Assembly: GCA_051531935.1 (NCBI GenBank)
Contig: JAOPTR010000001.1
Location: 333,708 to 397,707, forward strand
Reading direction: 5' to 3'
Origin: OCS116 sp051531935
GTDB lineage: Bacteria; Pseudomonadota; Alphaproteobacteria; Rhizobiales; OSC116
DNA length: 64,000 nt
In this document: in pieces, positions 32,385-41,720 of the stretch
How the letters are laid out: the number at the start of each line of letters is the position of its first letter
How positions within the stretch are numbered: the stretch's first letter is position 1
The notes under the pieces: generated by a model
Told to the model about the DNA's origin: nothing
What the model saw: only the letters and a program-made list of their open reading frames with translations
Databases searched by the model: none
Position numbers and translations under genes: made by a program

Positions 32385-33062
32385 ATGCTACCAATTAAAC
32401 TTATTATTTTTGATTTTGACGGTGTTGTGGTTGATAGTGAACATCTATCATCTGCAGTGCATGCTGAAACATTACAACAAATTGGCGTGCCGTTAACCGC
32501 CCGAGACATTGACCTAAATTACACTGGGTTGGATTTTGCTTCGATGATGACCAAGCTTATGCATGATTATAGCATAGACAAAGCAAACCTTTTTGCCAAT
32601 TTGATTGAAGAAAATTATGCCATAAAAATGCGTGCGGAACTAAAACTTATGCCGCATATTGGTGAATTTTTAGGCGCCACTGATTTACAGATATGCATTG
32701 CATCGAACAGTAAAATGAGCCGATTGATGATTAATCAGAAGGCCACAGGAATTGATGCGGTGTTTGATGATTTGACATTTAGTGCTGACATGGTGAGGCG
32801 ACCAAAACCCGCGCCTGACTTGTTTTTATATGCAGCTCAACAAATGAAAATTCCAACCACAAATTGTTTGGTGATTGAAGATGGTGCACATGGCATTAAA
32901 GCCGCGAATGCTGCTTCAATACGCTCAATTGGGTTTAATGGCGGCTCTCATTGTACTGCTGGCCATGGCCAACGCTTGATGGATGCAGGAGCATTGCATT
33001 GTTTTGATGATATGAGTGAATTGGCGCAAATAATAAAGGACATAGACAATGGCAAATATTGA
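32385..33062 (+). CDS. HAD-superfamily phosphatase, array member 3
   Basis: 225 aa. Motifs: FDFDGVVVDSE, IASNSK, RPKPAPD, VIEDGAHGIKAA, then FDDMSELAQII. Its ATG touches the previous stop codon, and its 3' end overlaps member 4 by 14 bases, so translation of the array is tightly coupled. It is more divergent in the cap region than members 1 and 2, suggesting a different substrate. Confidence 0.9.
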   Translation: MLPIKLIIFDFDGVVVDSEHLSSAVHAETLQQIGVPLTARDIDLNYTGLDFASMMTKLMHDYSIDKANLFANLIEENYAIKMRAELKLMPHIGEFLGATDLQICIASNSKMSRLMINQKATGIDAVFDDLTFSADMVRRPKPAPDLFLYAAQQMKIPTTNCLVIEDGAHGIKAANAASIRSIGFNGGSHCTAGHGQRLMDAGALHCFDDMSELAQIIKDIDNGKY

Positions 33063-33720
33063 ACTGATTATTTGGGATTTTGATGGCGTGCTTGTTGATA
33101 GTGAGTATATCGCGGGACAAGTGCGGACTGAAATGCTGCTTGAACATGGTGTGGATACTGACCTAGACACAGTGTTGAAACGCTTTGTGGGTGTTCATGG
33201 CGATGTGATGAGGCAGCATTTGATCAATGACATTGGTGCGCACCGTATTGAGGCATTCACCGCTGATTTGAGACTGAGAAGCCGTGTTGCCTTTGAAGCG
33301 CGGTTAAAACTATTGCCACATGCTGAGCAAGTGGTTGCGGCTTTGCAACAGCCATTGTGCATTGGATCTAACAGTTCACTTGCCAGTTTACTATACAAGT
33401 TGGAGATGACAGGCTTGGACAAATATTTCCCTGAGGAAAAGCTTTATGTTGGCGCTATGTTTGATAACCCAAAGCCTGCACCGGATATATATCTACACGC
33501 TGCCAAAGTACATGGTGTGGAACCAAAAAACTGTTTGGTGATTGAAGATAGTGTGCCAGGTACACAGGCCGCCATAGCCGCTGGAATGCCTGTTATTGGT
33601 TATTATGGTGCAAGCCATTGTTATGATGGATATGAGAATAAACTTACCGAAGCAGGATCGCTTTTGACATTTAATGATATGCGCGAGTTACACACCATTA
33701 TTGAAAAATTGGCTGATTAA
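33049..33720 (+). CDS. HAD-superfamily phosphatase, array member 4
   Basis: 223 aa. Motifs: WDFDGVLVDSE (Trp before the nucleophile strand end rather than Phe), IGSNSS, NPKPAPD, VIEDSVPGTQAA, and a final FNDMRELHTII. All catalytic residues are kept. It is the last gene of the array and is followed by a strong bidirectional terminator against the ATP synthase operon. Confidence 0.9.
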   Translation: MANIELIIWDFDGVLVDSEYIAGQVRTEMLLEHGVDTDLDTVLKRFVGVHGDVMRQHLINDIGAHRIEAFTADLRLRSRVAFEARLKLLPHAEQVVAALQQPLCIGSNSSLASLLYKLEMTGLDKYFPEEKLYVGAMFDNPKPAPDIYLHAAKVHGVEPKNCLVIEDSVPGTQAAIAAGMPVIGYYGASHCYDGYENKLTEAGSLLTFNDMRELHTIIEKLAD

Positions 33721-33737
33721 CGTTGCACAGAAACAAA

Positions 33738-33764
33738 AAAAGCCCACATAAAATGTGGGCTTTT
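33738..33764. terminator. Bidirectional intrinsic terminator between HAD array and atp operon
   Basis: Perfect 12-bp stem AAAAGCCCACAT / ATGTGGGCTTTT with a 3-base loop, A-rich on the left and T-rich on the right, so it can serve both convergent operons. Confidence 0.92.
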
Positions 33765-33803
33765 GAATGTTATTAAATTTGGTAGAAACTTGTTTCACCG
33801 AAA

Positions 33804-34199
33804 TTATAAAGTTGCTTTGATCTCATTCAGTTGATTCAATGAATACGCCAATGCTGATTTTGCATTATCGTCATTTGAACTAGATAAAGCCGTTTCAATA
33901 TTTTTGATTTCAGAATCCACAAGATCGGCAGTTAGATCGGCCACTTTAACAGATTGCTCTGCTAGCACTGACAAACCTTTTTCACCAACTTCAGCAAAGC
34001 CACCTTTAACGAAATAGCTTTCTTTATCTGAACCGTTAGAAACTTCTAAAAAGCCAACACGTAGAGTTGTCATCATGGGTGCATGATTGATAAACACACC
34101 AAAATCGCCTTCACTACCTGGCACAACCACACTATCAACTTCTTCAGACAGAAGAAGTTTAGCAGGTGAAACCAATTCAAATTTTAGTTTTTCAGCCAT
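33804..34199 (-). CDS. atpC: F1 ATP synthase epsilon subunit
   Basis: 131 aa, with the N-terminal beta sandwich (ELVSPAKLLLSEEVDSVVVPG) and a C-terminal helical hairpin that can inhibit hydrolysis. Last gene of the atpHAGDC operon; ends before the shared terminator. Alphaproteobacterial F1 operons lack the F0 genes, which are elsewhere on the chromosome. Confidence 0.96.
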   Translation of the reverse strand: MAEKLKFELVSPAKLLLSEEVDSVVVPGSEGDFGVFINHAPMMTTLRVGFLEVSNGSDKESYFVKGGFAEVGEKGLSVLAEQSVKVADLTADLVDSEIKNIETALSSSNDDNAKSALAYSLNQLNEIKATL

Positions 34200-34253
34200 G
34201 ATGGCCTCCTTTATGAAAGGTTAGTGGGCTGTTGCCAACCCACTAAATTCAAA

Positions 34254-35681
34254 CTAAGCAGCGTCAGCAGCCATTTTAGCAGCTTTTTCGATTGCATCTT
34301 CAATGGTACCAACCATGTAGAAAGCAGCTTCTGGTAGATGATCATAATCGCCATCAACCAAGCCTTTAAAGCCTTTTACAGTGTCTTCAACTTGTACGAA
34401 TACGCCTTTAGCACCTGTAAACACTTCAGCCACATGGAAAGGTTGGCTTAAGAAACGTTCAATCTTACGTGCACGTGTCACTGTAAGTTTGTCTTCTTCT
34501 GAAAGCTCATCCATACCCAAAATAGCAATAATATCTTGCAAAGATTTATACTTTTGAAGAGTTTCTTGCACATCACGAGCTGTATCATAATGTTCTTGTC
34601 CAACAACGCGAGGGTCAAGAATACGAGATGTTGAATCCAATGGATCCACAGCAGGGTAAATACCTTTTTCAGCGATTGAACGGTTAAGAACTGTTGTCGC
34701 ATCCAAATGGGCAAATGATGACGCAGGAGCTGGATCGGTAAGATCGTCAGCAGGTACGTAAACAGCTTGCACTGAGGTAATTGAACCTTTTTGAGTTGTC
34801 GTAATACGCTCTTGCATGGCACCCATTTCGGTTGCCAAAGTTGGTTGGTAACCCACAGCAGATGGGATACGACCTAGAAGCGCAGACATTTCTGAACCAG
34901 CTTGTGTAAAGCGGAAAATATTGTCAACAAAGAACAATACATCTTGGCCTTCATCACGGAAATGTTCAGCAACAGTTAGACCAGACAAAGCCACACGAGC
35001 ACGCGCTCCTGGAGGCTCGTTCATTTGGCCGTAAATTAGTGCACATTTAGAACCTTCAGCGCCATCTTCTTTGTTCACGCCTGATTCAATCATTTCCCAG
35101 TATAGATCGTTACCCTCACGAGTACGTTCTCCAACACCAGCAAACACTGAATAACCACCATGACCAAGCGCAATATTATTAATAAGCTCTTGAATAGTAA
35201 CAGTTTTACCAACACCAGCACCACCAAACAGGCCAACTTTACCACCTTTAGCGTAAGGAGCAAGTAGATCAACCACTTTAATGCCAGTTACCAAAATTTC
35301 AGCTTCTGTTGATTGCTCAACAAATGCAGGAGCATCTTGGTGAATTTCGCGTGTTAATTCAGTTTTAATTGGGCCTTTTTCATCAATCGGCTCACCAATC
35401 ACGTTCATAATGCGACCTAGTGTTGCATCACCAACGGGTACAGAAATCGCTGCGCCTGTATTTGTAACTGCTTGACCACGAATGAGACCTTCTGTAGCGT
35501 CCATCGCAATGGTACGTACAGTGTTTTCGCCCAAATGTTGTGCCACTTCTAAAACAAGGCGTGTGCCATTGTTGTCAGTTTCTAGCGCACTCAGAATATT
35601 TGGCAGATCACCTTCAAATTGTACGTCAACAACGGCGCCAATAATTTGGGTTACAATGCCTTTTGCATCTTTGTTGGCCAT
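34254..35681 (-). CDS. atpD: F1 ATP synthase beta subunit
   Basis: Catalytic subunit, 475 aa. Walker A GGAGVGKT near residue 152, the catalytic glutamate in GERTREGND, Walker B VLFFVDNIFRFTQ, and the DELSEEDK (DELSEED) lever motif. Acts in the F1 head at the inner membrane, driven by the proton gradient. The gene order around it is standard. Confidence 0.98.
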   Translation of the reverse strand: MANKDAKGIVTQIIGAVVDVQFEGDLPNILSALETDNNGTRLVLEVAQHLGENTVRTIAMDATEGLIRGQAVTNTGAAISVPVGDATLGRIMNVIGEPIDEKGPIKTELTREIHQDAPAFVEQSTEAEILVTGIKVVDLLAPYAKGGKVGLFGGAGVGKTVTIQELINNIALGHGGYSVFAGVGERTREGNDLYWEMIESGVNKEDGAEGSKCALIYGQMNEPPGARARVALSGLTVAEHFRDEGQDVLFFVDNIFRFTQAGSEMSALLGRIPSAVGYQPTLATEMGAMQERITTTQKGSITSVQAVYVPADDLTDPAPASSFAHLDATTVLNRSIAEKGIYPAVDPLDSTSRILDPRVVGQEHYDTARDVQETLQKYKSLQDIIAILGMDELSEEDKLTVTRARKIERFLSQPFHVAEVFTGAKGVFVQVEDTVKGFKGLVDGDYDHLPEAAFYMVGTIEDAIEKAAKMAADAA

Positions 35682-35702
35682 AATTTTGTCTCCAACCTTA
35701 AG

Positions 35703-36578
35703 TTATAGCGCTTCAGCGCCTGAAATAATTTCAATAAGCTCTTTAGTAATTTGTGCTTGACGTTGACGGTTATAAGTTAGTGTTAACTTGTCAATCATCT
35801 CACCCGCATTACGTGTCGCATTATCCATAGCTGTCATTTTAGCGCCCATTTCGCCCGCACCATTTTCAAGTAAAGCTCTAAAGACCTGTACTTTTAAATT
35901 GGTTGGAAGAAGGCTTTCCAAAATAGCTTCTTGTGAAGGCTCATATTCGTATGATGCAGTGTTGCCACCATCATCATCAGAAGATGTATCTTCAAATTCA
36001 GCAGGAATAAGACTTAAACGTGTTGGCGTTTGAGTCAGCACATTTTCAAATTTTGAATAGAAGAGCGAGCAAACATCAAATTCACCAGCAGCAAACATAT
36101 CTAAAACACGGTTGCCAGCTTGGTCAGCAATGTCATAGTTAAGTTTATCTACCAAAATTTTATCGAGAAAATTAGCTTCAAATTCGCGTTTCAACACTTC
36201 AAAACCTTTTTTACCAATGTAAAGAATTTTAAAGTCTTTACCTTGAGCCAAAAGTTCTTGAGCATGTTTACGTGCTAATTTTGCAATATTACCATTAAAG
36301 CCGCCGCAAAGGCCGCGTTCAGCAGTACATACTACAAGCAAATGTTTTTGATCTTTGCCATTACCCGACAGAAGTTGTGGCGCACCTGCATCATCTTTAT
36401 ATGCCGCCGCAAGGCTGCCTAAAACGGCACCCATACGTTCAGCATAAGGACGTGCAGCTTCAGCAGCTTCTTGCGCTTTACGCAATTTAGCTGAAGCCAC
36501 CATTTGCATAGCGCTTGTAATCTTTTGCGTGGATGTAACACCCGCAATTCGATTTTTTAAATCTTTAAGACTGGCCAT
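35703..36578 (-). CDS. atpG: F1 ATP synthase gamma subunit
   Basis: Central rotor stalk, 291 aa, with conserved N- and C-terminal coiled-coil helices (LKDLKNRIAGVTSTQKIT and TLTYNRQRQAQITKEL-type end). The central Rossmann-like part includes ERGLCGGFN. It contains a short acidic insert around Asp-Asp-Asp-Gly-Gly, of the kind common in alphaproteobacteria. Between atpA and atpD with about 20 bp on each side. Confidence 0.97.
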   Translation of the reverse strand: MASLKDLKNRIAGVTSTQKITSAMQMVASAKLRKAQEAAEAARPYAERMGAVLGSLAAAYKDDAGAPQLLSGNGKDQKHLLVVCTAERGLCGGFNGNIAKLARKHAQELLAQGKDFKILYIGKKGFEVLKREFEANFLDKILVDKLNYDIADQAGNRVLDMFAAGEFDVCSLFYSKFENVLTQTPTRLSLIPAEFEDTSSDDDGGNTASYEYEPSQEAILESLLPTNLKVQVFRALLENGAGEMGAKMTAMDNATRNAGEMIDKLTLTYNRQRQAQITKELIEIISGAEAL

Positions 36579-36598
36579 GCCCGCCCTTTCAATTTAAG

Positions 36599-38128
36599 TT
36601 ACGCGAATGAAGCCGCAAAGGCCTCAACAGCAGATTTAACGTCAGCAGTAAGATCTTTAGACAACGCTTGCTCTTTAGCAATCGCATCTAGAACACCTTG
36701 ATGTTTGTCGCGGAAGAAACGCAATAGCTCTTCTTCAAAACGACCAACGTCTTTAACGTCCAATTGATCTAAGTAGCCGTTCACACCTGAATAGATTGAA
36801 ACAACTTGTTCTGGCACCGACAAAGGTGAGAATTGTGGTTGTTTTAGCAATTCAGTTAAACGTTCACCACGACGAAGTAGTTGCTGTGTAGCTGCATCAA
36901 GATCTGAACCAAACTGCGCAAACGCAGCCATGTCACGATATTGAGCCAACTCGCCTTTAATAGGGCCAGCCACTTGTTTCATCGCTTTTACTTGTGCAGC
37001 ACTACCCACACGAGATACAGACAAACCAACGTTTAGAGCGGGGCGAATGCCTTGGAAGAACAATTCTGTTTCCAAGAAAATTTGACCGTCTGTGATTGAA
37101 ATCACGTTAGTTGGGATGTAAGCAGCAACGTCATTGGCTTGAGTTTCAATGATTGGCAAAGCCGTCATTGAACCTAGACCATGATCTTCGTTCAACTTAG
37201 CTGAACGTTCGAGCAAACGGGAATGAAGATAGAACACGTCACCAGGATAAGCTTCACGACCAGGTGGACGACGAAGTAGTAGTGACATTTGGCGATAAGC
37301 CACAGCATGTTTAGACAGATCATCAAATGTGATCAAAGCATGCATGCCGTTGTCGCGGAAATATTCACCCATCGCAGAACCAGTATATGGTGCTAGATAT
37401 TGCAAAGGAGCCGAGTCAGACGCGGTCGCTGCAACAACGATTGAATATTCCATAGCGCCATGTTCTTCAAGAACTTTAACAAATTGGGCAACGGTTGAAC
37501 GTTTTTGACCAATAACAACGTAGATGCAATACATTTTTTTGTATTCATCATCGCCAGCATGATCGGCTTTTTGGTTCAAAATAGCATCGAGTGCGATGGC
37601 TGTTTTGCCTGTTTGACGGTCACCAATGATCAGTTCACGTTGGCCACGGCCAATCGGGATGAGCGCATCAATGGCTTTAAGGCCAGTTTGCATAGGCTCA
37701 TGCACTGATTTACGTGGCAAAATACCAGGGGCTTTAACATCCACCCGGCTCATTTTCACGTCTTCAATTGGGCCTTTGCCATCAATTGGGTTACCAAGAG
37801 CATCAACAACACGGCCAAGAAGACCTCTGCCTGTTGGTACTTCCACAATCGCACCAGTACGTTTTACTGTGTCACCCTCTTTAATGTCACGGTCGCTACC
37901 AAAGATAACAATACCAACATTATCAGATTCAAGGTTTAGCGCCATGCCACGAATACCACCAGGGAATTCGACCATTTCGCCAGCCTGAACGTTGTCTAGG
38001 CCATAAACACGGGCGATACCATCACCAACGCTAAGGACTTGTCCAACTTCAGAAACTTCAGCTTCTGCGCCAAAATTTTGAATCTGTTCTTTGAGGATTG
38101 CGGAGATTTCCGCGGCTTTGATTTCCAT
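36599..38128 (-). CDS. atpA: F1 ATP synthase alpha subunit
   Basis: 509 aa, non-catalytic nucleotide-binding subunit. Walker A GDRQTGKTA near residue 170, ITFDDLSKHAVAYRQ, and the arginine-finger region VGLSVSRVGSAAQ are present. The start codon overlaps the atpH stop by one base, so the two are translationally coupled. Confidence 0.98.
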   Translation of the reverse strand: MEIKAAEISAILKEQIQNFGAEAEVSEVGQVLSVGDGIARVYGLDNVQAGEMVEFPGGIRGMALNLESDNVGIVIFGSDRDIKEGDTVKRTGAIVEVPTGRGLLGRVVDALGNPIDGKGPIEDVKMSRVDVKAPGILPRKSVHEPMQTGLKAIDALIPIGRGQRELIIGDRQTGKTAIALDAILNQKADHAGDDEYKKMYCIYVVIGQKRSTVAQFVKVLEEHGAMEYSIVVAATASDSAPLQYLAPYTGSAMGEYFRDNGMHALITFDDLSKHAVAYRQMSLLLRRPPGREAYPGDVFYLHSRLLERSAKLNEDHGLGSMTALPIIETQANDVAAYIPTNVISITDGQIFLETELFFQGIRPALNVGLSVSRVGSAAQVKAMKQVAGPIKGELAQYRDMAAFAQFGSDLDAATQQLLRRGERLTELLKQPQFSPLSVPEQVVSIYSGVNGYLDQLDVKDVGRFEEELLRFFRDKHQGVLDAIAKEQALSKDLTADVKSAVEAFAASFA

Positions 38129-38688
38129 TAGCCAACCTCTTTCATCGCAAGTTTAAGATTATTGAGTTTAGTGCGCAGTGAATTGTCAACCAATTTACTA
38201 CCCACCTTTACGCGAAGGCCACCCAAAATTGAAGGATCAACCGACAATTCTAACTGAACTTCTTTTCCTACAGCGTCTTTCAACGCTTTTTTGAGTGCAT
38301 CGGTTTGGGCTTTAGTAAGCTTAACCGCACTTAAAACCTCGGCTGTCACTTCACCTTTTTCAAGGGAAACTAAGCCGCGATATGCTGATATAATTGCATC
38401 TATCGCGAATAGACGGCGATTTTGAGCAATTAAATTAATGAAATTTGCAGTCAGACCTTTAAGGCCTGCTTTTGCAACAATGGCGCCAATGGCTGCACTT
38501 TGTTGATCTGCTGTAAATACTGGAGATTTAACCAAACGCGTAAGCTCTTCGCTTTCGTTGATTAATTGACCAAAGCTATTGAGCTCATCGCCAATTTTGT
38601 CTAATTGTTTGGCGTCTTTTGCCAAATCAAAAAGAGCAGTCGCATAACGACCAGGCATACCAGAAATAATCGATTGGTTATTTGACAC
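38128..38688 (-). CDS. atpH: F1 ATP synthase delta subunit
   Basis: 186 aa, peripheral-stalk subunit joining the top of F1 to subunit b. Recognised by the N-terminal GRYATALFDLAKD and the C-terminal DPSILGGLRVKVGSKLVDNSL. First gene of the operon; the 269-bp upstream interval must hold the operon promoter. Confidence 0.96.
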   Translation of the reverse strand: MSNNQSIISGMPGRYATALFDLAKDAKQLDKIGDELNSFGQLINESEELTRLVKSPVFTADQQSAAIGAIVAKAGLKGLTANFINLIAQNRRLFAIDAIISAYRGLVSLEKGEVTAEVLSAVKLTKAQTDALKKALKDAVGKEVQLELSVDPSILGGLRVKVGSKLVDNSLRTKLNNLKLAMKEVG

Positions 38689-38799
38689 GTATCAGCCTTT
38701 TTAAGTTCTATTTGTTAACGTCAGTATTTTTATTATTATTTTCGCTATTTTTAAAGTCATCCAAAGGTATGAGATGGCAAAAAAAGCGTATAAGTTGGC

Positions 38800-38828
38800 C
38801 ATGATCTAACATACATAATTAGACCATG
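38800..38828. promoter_or_regulatory. Inverted repeat upstream of the atp operon
   Basis: CATGATCTAA (38800-38809) and TTAGACCATG (38819-38828) pair with one mismatch across a 9-base spacer, about 112-140 bp upstream of atpH. The only structure I noticed in this intergenic interval. Possible operator; weak evidence. Confidence 0.3.
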
Positions 38829-38957
38829 CAACAGAGTGAACACAAGATTCTGCAAAAAATCAACAATTTTGATGCGATTGGCATATAAAAGCCGCAATTG
38901 CCTGTAGGAAGCACAAAGATTCATAATTTTACATGCTTATTAACAGTCAATCTTGAA

Positions 38958-39731
38958 TCAAAACAAAGAGGTGGCGGCAACATAAAGCATGCGAACAGCC
39001 ATGACCGTAAGGATGGCGGTGATTCCCATTTGAAAGTATTTGGCTGGCATGCGTTGCAATACCGCACGACCTGACAATGTGCCTACGAAACCAACCACAA
39101 TCATGATCACCAAAAACAAAGCCCACGCCTTGAATTGAAAGCCCAAAAAGCCGAAAATGATGATTTTTAGGCCATGTTGCACCACTAATAATGCGCCATG
39201 GGTGCCAGAGACTTGTTGTTTTTCGAGCGATTCGCGAGGCAATAATGCCATTGCCAAAGGCCCTGTGGCACCAATAAACATAGTCGCAAAGGTGGTGATA
39301 ACTCCTCCAATGGCATAACCAACCTTGCCTAACTGCATATTTTTGGGTTTTGGCCCCCATGTTATGTAGAGAATAAACAGACCCAATATGCCAAGCAAAA
39401 CGCCCTCGGGCAGTGCCACCACAAATTGACCACCAATAACCGCGCCTACCAATGCGCCAAAAAAGAAGTATACAAAGATTGACCAGACAATATGTTTTCG
39501 TAATAAAAATGCACGGCTGCTATTGCTGCCCAATTGAATGACAGCGTGAACTGGAATGACCGCAGCCACTGGTAAAAAGTTAACCAATAGAGCCAACATG
39601 ATGACACCACCGCCCAGACCAAATGCTGCGGTTATGGCTGATGTGAACATGGAAACGCTGATAAGAGTTATGGCAGCTGTGTTGCTGAGAATTTCGGGCC
39701 AAAAGCCTGCATTGATGAGATCGGTAAGCAT
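38958..39731 (-). CDS. TSUP-family permease (TauE/SafE, DUF81)
   Basis: 257-aa integral membrane protein with about eight helices and the family pattern of a Gly-rich N-terminal repeat (AITAAFGLGGGVIMLALL) echoed in the second half (GGVITTFATMFIGATGPLA). TSUP proteins export sulfite, sulfoacetate or other organosulfur and carboxylate anions; the substrate cannot be told here. It lies between the atp operon and a DUF4386-like gene, transcribed on the same strand. Confidence 0.87.
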   Translation of the reverse strand: MLTDLINAGFWPEILSNTAAITLISVSMFTSAITAAFGLGGGVIMLALLVNFLPVAAVIPVHAVIQLGSNSSRAFLLRKHIVWSIFVYFFFGALVGAVIGGQFVVALPEGVLLGILGLFILYITWGPKPKNMQLGKVGYAIGGVITTFATMFIGATGPLAMALLPRESLEKQQVSGTHGALLVVQHGLKIIIFGFLGFQFKAWALFLVIMIVVGFVGTLSGRAVLQRMPAKYFQMGITAILTVMAVRMLYVAATSLF

Positions 39732-39789
39732 ATTATCCCCTTTGTTAATCGGGACATTAGGTCAAAAAGTCTTACATGAATAGTCAATA

Positions 39790-40470
39790 TTATTTATGTG
39801 ACAGCACCATGAATTGCCGCCCCGCTAAATAGCAGAAGCCTATCCACGGAATTAGCGACATTATTGACATGGTAAGCCCCACAATACCCACATTGGCGGG
39901 TACTAACATGAGAATGCCTGAGGCTAAACCAAAATATGCCGTTAGTTTACTGAAAGCATCGCCGTTCTTCATCGCATAAGAAAATAACAATAACGCGATT
40001 GCTGAGAAAATGTAATAGGTATCATAGCCTGTGCCATTGAAAGTTGCTAAGGCCATTTGTCCTGCGCTGAGCAATTGATTTTGTATGATCGGGTTATCTG
40101 TTGCGTAGAATTGTTGGCTAAGATTTAACATTTCGATGCTGGTGTTTGACGAAAAATACAGGCACAGCCCCAAAAAACCAAATGCGATTGCCAATAATAT
40201 AAGCGCTTTATTTTGGCTCCAAAGCACAACAGAAAACCCCAAATACATGAAAATAACGAGGCTATTTTGAATGATCAGTAAAATATCGAGACCAATAAGA
40301 CCTAATAGCCAATTATTGTGATAGCGGGCGAACCAAGACAGGATGCCTGTTGGCAACGGCCAGATGATGAAAAACACCATTTGAATGGGTATGATGGCGA
40401 TAGAGGCAAAGGCCGCAAAGGCAGCTAACTTAAAGATAGAGCGCCATTCTGATGATTGATTATTTTGCAT
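39790..40470 (-). CDS. DUF4386-like integral membrane protein
   Basis: 226 aa with about six membrane helices, no soluble domain and no signal for an enzyme. Overall layout (N-terminal helix, long polar loop after the third helix with a Gln/Ser-rich stretch, then four helices) resembles the DUF4386 group, but I assign this only tentatively. Function unknown. Start ATG is followed by a polar Gln/Asn/Ser N-terminus. Confidence 0.65.
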   Translation of the reverse strand: MQNNQSSEWRSIFKLAAFAAFASIAIIPIQMVFFIIWPLPTGILSWFARYHNNWLLGLIGLDILLIIQNSLVIFMYLGFSVVLWSQNKALILLAIAFGFLGLCLYFSSNTSIEMLNLSQQFYATDNPIIQNQLLSAGQMALATFNGTGYDTYYIFSAIALLLFSYAMKNGDAFSKLTAYFGLASGILMLVPANVGIVGLTMSIMSLIPWIGFCYLAGRQFMVLSHK

Positions 40471-40557
40471 GATTTAGCCAATCTGTTTATGTCTACAGAT
40501 TGTATCAGCCACGCAAAATAACTTAATGTGGCATAGTGTCTCAAATGAAGCGCAGCG

Positions 40558-40971
40558 CTAGAAATCGTATTTTGCGCGGACTTCGGCTTCGGTCATGTCG
40601 TCTGCTTTGTTGACAAATTCTATGTAGCTCGGGCGTTTGTCGCTGAAGAGTTGTCTTTTGAGAACAAAATCCGACTGATCATCAAATAGCCCTGCTGCGA
40701 GGCTGTAGCCTTTGTCGCCTTTATACCTATAGTATAAAGTGCTACCACAGACGCTACAAAAGGCACGCTTTGCCCAATCTGAACTATCAAAAACTGTAAT
40801 ATATTCGGCGCCATTAAATTCTATGGGGTTGGGGTAATGAAGGCTTGCGAAATGCGAACTTGTGGTTTTTTGGCAGTCTGAACAGTGGCAAAGGCCTACA
40901 TTATGTTTCACCAACTCGACTTCAAACGACACTTTACCGCATTTACAACTAGCTGAATGTTTTTTGGTCAT
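40558..40971 (-). CDS. GFA-family (CENP-V/GFA) zinc protein
   Basis: 137 aa with the full set of family cysteines: ASCKCGKVSF near residue 7, CHCSDCQKTTS near 30, FCSVCGSTLYY near 73. Probably a structural plus a catalytic-type zinc site. It is one of two tandem minus-strand copies; by eye it is closer to the 41142-41552 copy than to the 24307 copy. Substrate unknown. Confidence 0.88.
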   Translation of the reverse strand: MTKKHSASCKCGKVSFEVELVKHNVGLCHCSDCQKTTSSHFASLHYPNPIEFNGAEYITVFDSSDWAKRAFCSVCGSTLYYRYKGDKGYSLAAGLFDDQSDFVLKRQLFSDKRPSYIEFVNKADDMTEAEVRAKYDF

Positions 40972-41141
40972 GTGCTTCCCTCGTTTAATCAGTTTGGTTA
41001 TTCTAGCACAAGATGACGTGTTGTACCTGCGTTTTTAATAAATTCAAATTTAGCATTCTCGAATGTGGCTCACTTTTGTTTTCCAGCTGGTTTGCAAAAG
41101 CTTGCCAATTATCGGTATTTATAAAACGAATTCAATATTGA

Positions 41142-41552
41142 TTAGCCCCATTTATCGAAACACTCTTGGCGGGTCATATTTTCTGTTTTTGCTGTTAGCT
41201 CGATATAGGCGGGTTTGATGTCAGTGAAGAGTTGGGTTTTAAGCTCAAATTTTGATTTGTCATCGAACAAAGCTGCTGAGATTGCATATTGTGGTGCTGA
41301 CTTAAGTTTATAGTAGAGATTGGTGCCGCATTTATTACAAAATGCCCGATGCGCCCATGCTGAGCTATCGTAAATTGCGATGTTTTCAGCACCTTTAAAA
41401 TCTATCTCGCCATCGTAATGAGCTGACATATAGAATGAAGATGATATTTTTTGGCATGATGAACAATGGCATGCGCCAACATCTAAGTTGTTTAATGGCG
41501 TTTCGAATGTAACCGCACCGCAATCGCAACTGGCTTTATGAATTTCTGACAT
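41142..41552 (-). CDS. GFA-family (CENP-V/GFA) zinc protein
   Basis: 136 aa when started at the ATG at 41552, which has an AAAGAGG ribosome binding site and matches the neighbour's N-terminus; the frame extends 19 codons further upstream without family similarity. Zinc ligands in ASCDCGAVTF, CHCSSCQKIS and FCNKCGTNLYY. Paralog of the gene at 40558, likely a local duplication. Substrate unknown. Confidence 0.88.
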   Translation of the reverse strand: MSEIHKASCDCGAVTFETPLNNLDVGACHCSSCQKISSSFYMSAHYDGEIDFKGAENIAIYDSSAWAHRAFCNKCGTNLYYKLKSAPQYAISAALFDDKSKFELKTQLFTDIKPAYIELTAKTENMTRQECFDKWG

Positions 41553-41720
41553 GTTTTTAATCCTCTTTAAGTATGTGATGAGGTTTTTATAGCATGAGAC
41601 TACTGACATGTTTTGTCAGCAATATATCAGGCATTGTACATAATTTCCTGTCCAAGCAATGTGCTAACTGGAAGGTGCGTGATTTGCATTTGGATAATAG
41701 CAATGGACGCCAAATTTATG

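Noticed and set aside
38947..39360. Minus-strand ORF of 137 codons overlapping the TSUP permease in another frame
   Set aside because: Overlaps a recognisable permease in the same direction and has no membrane or domain pattern of its own.
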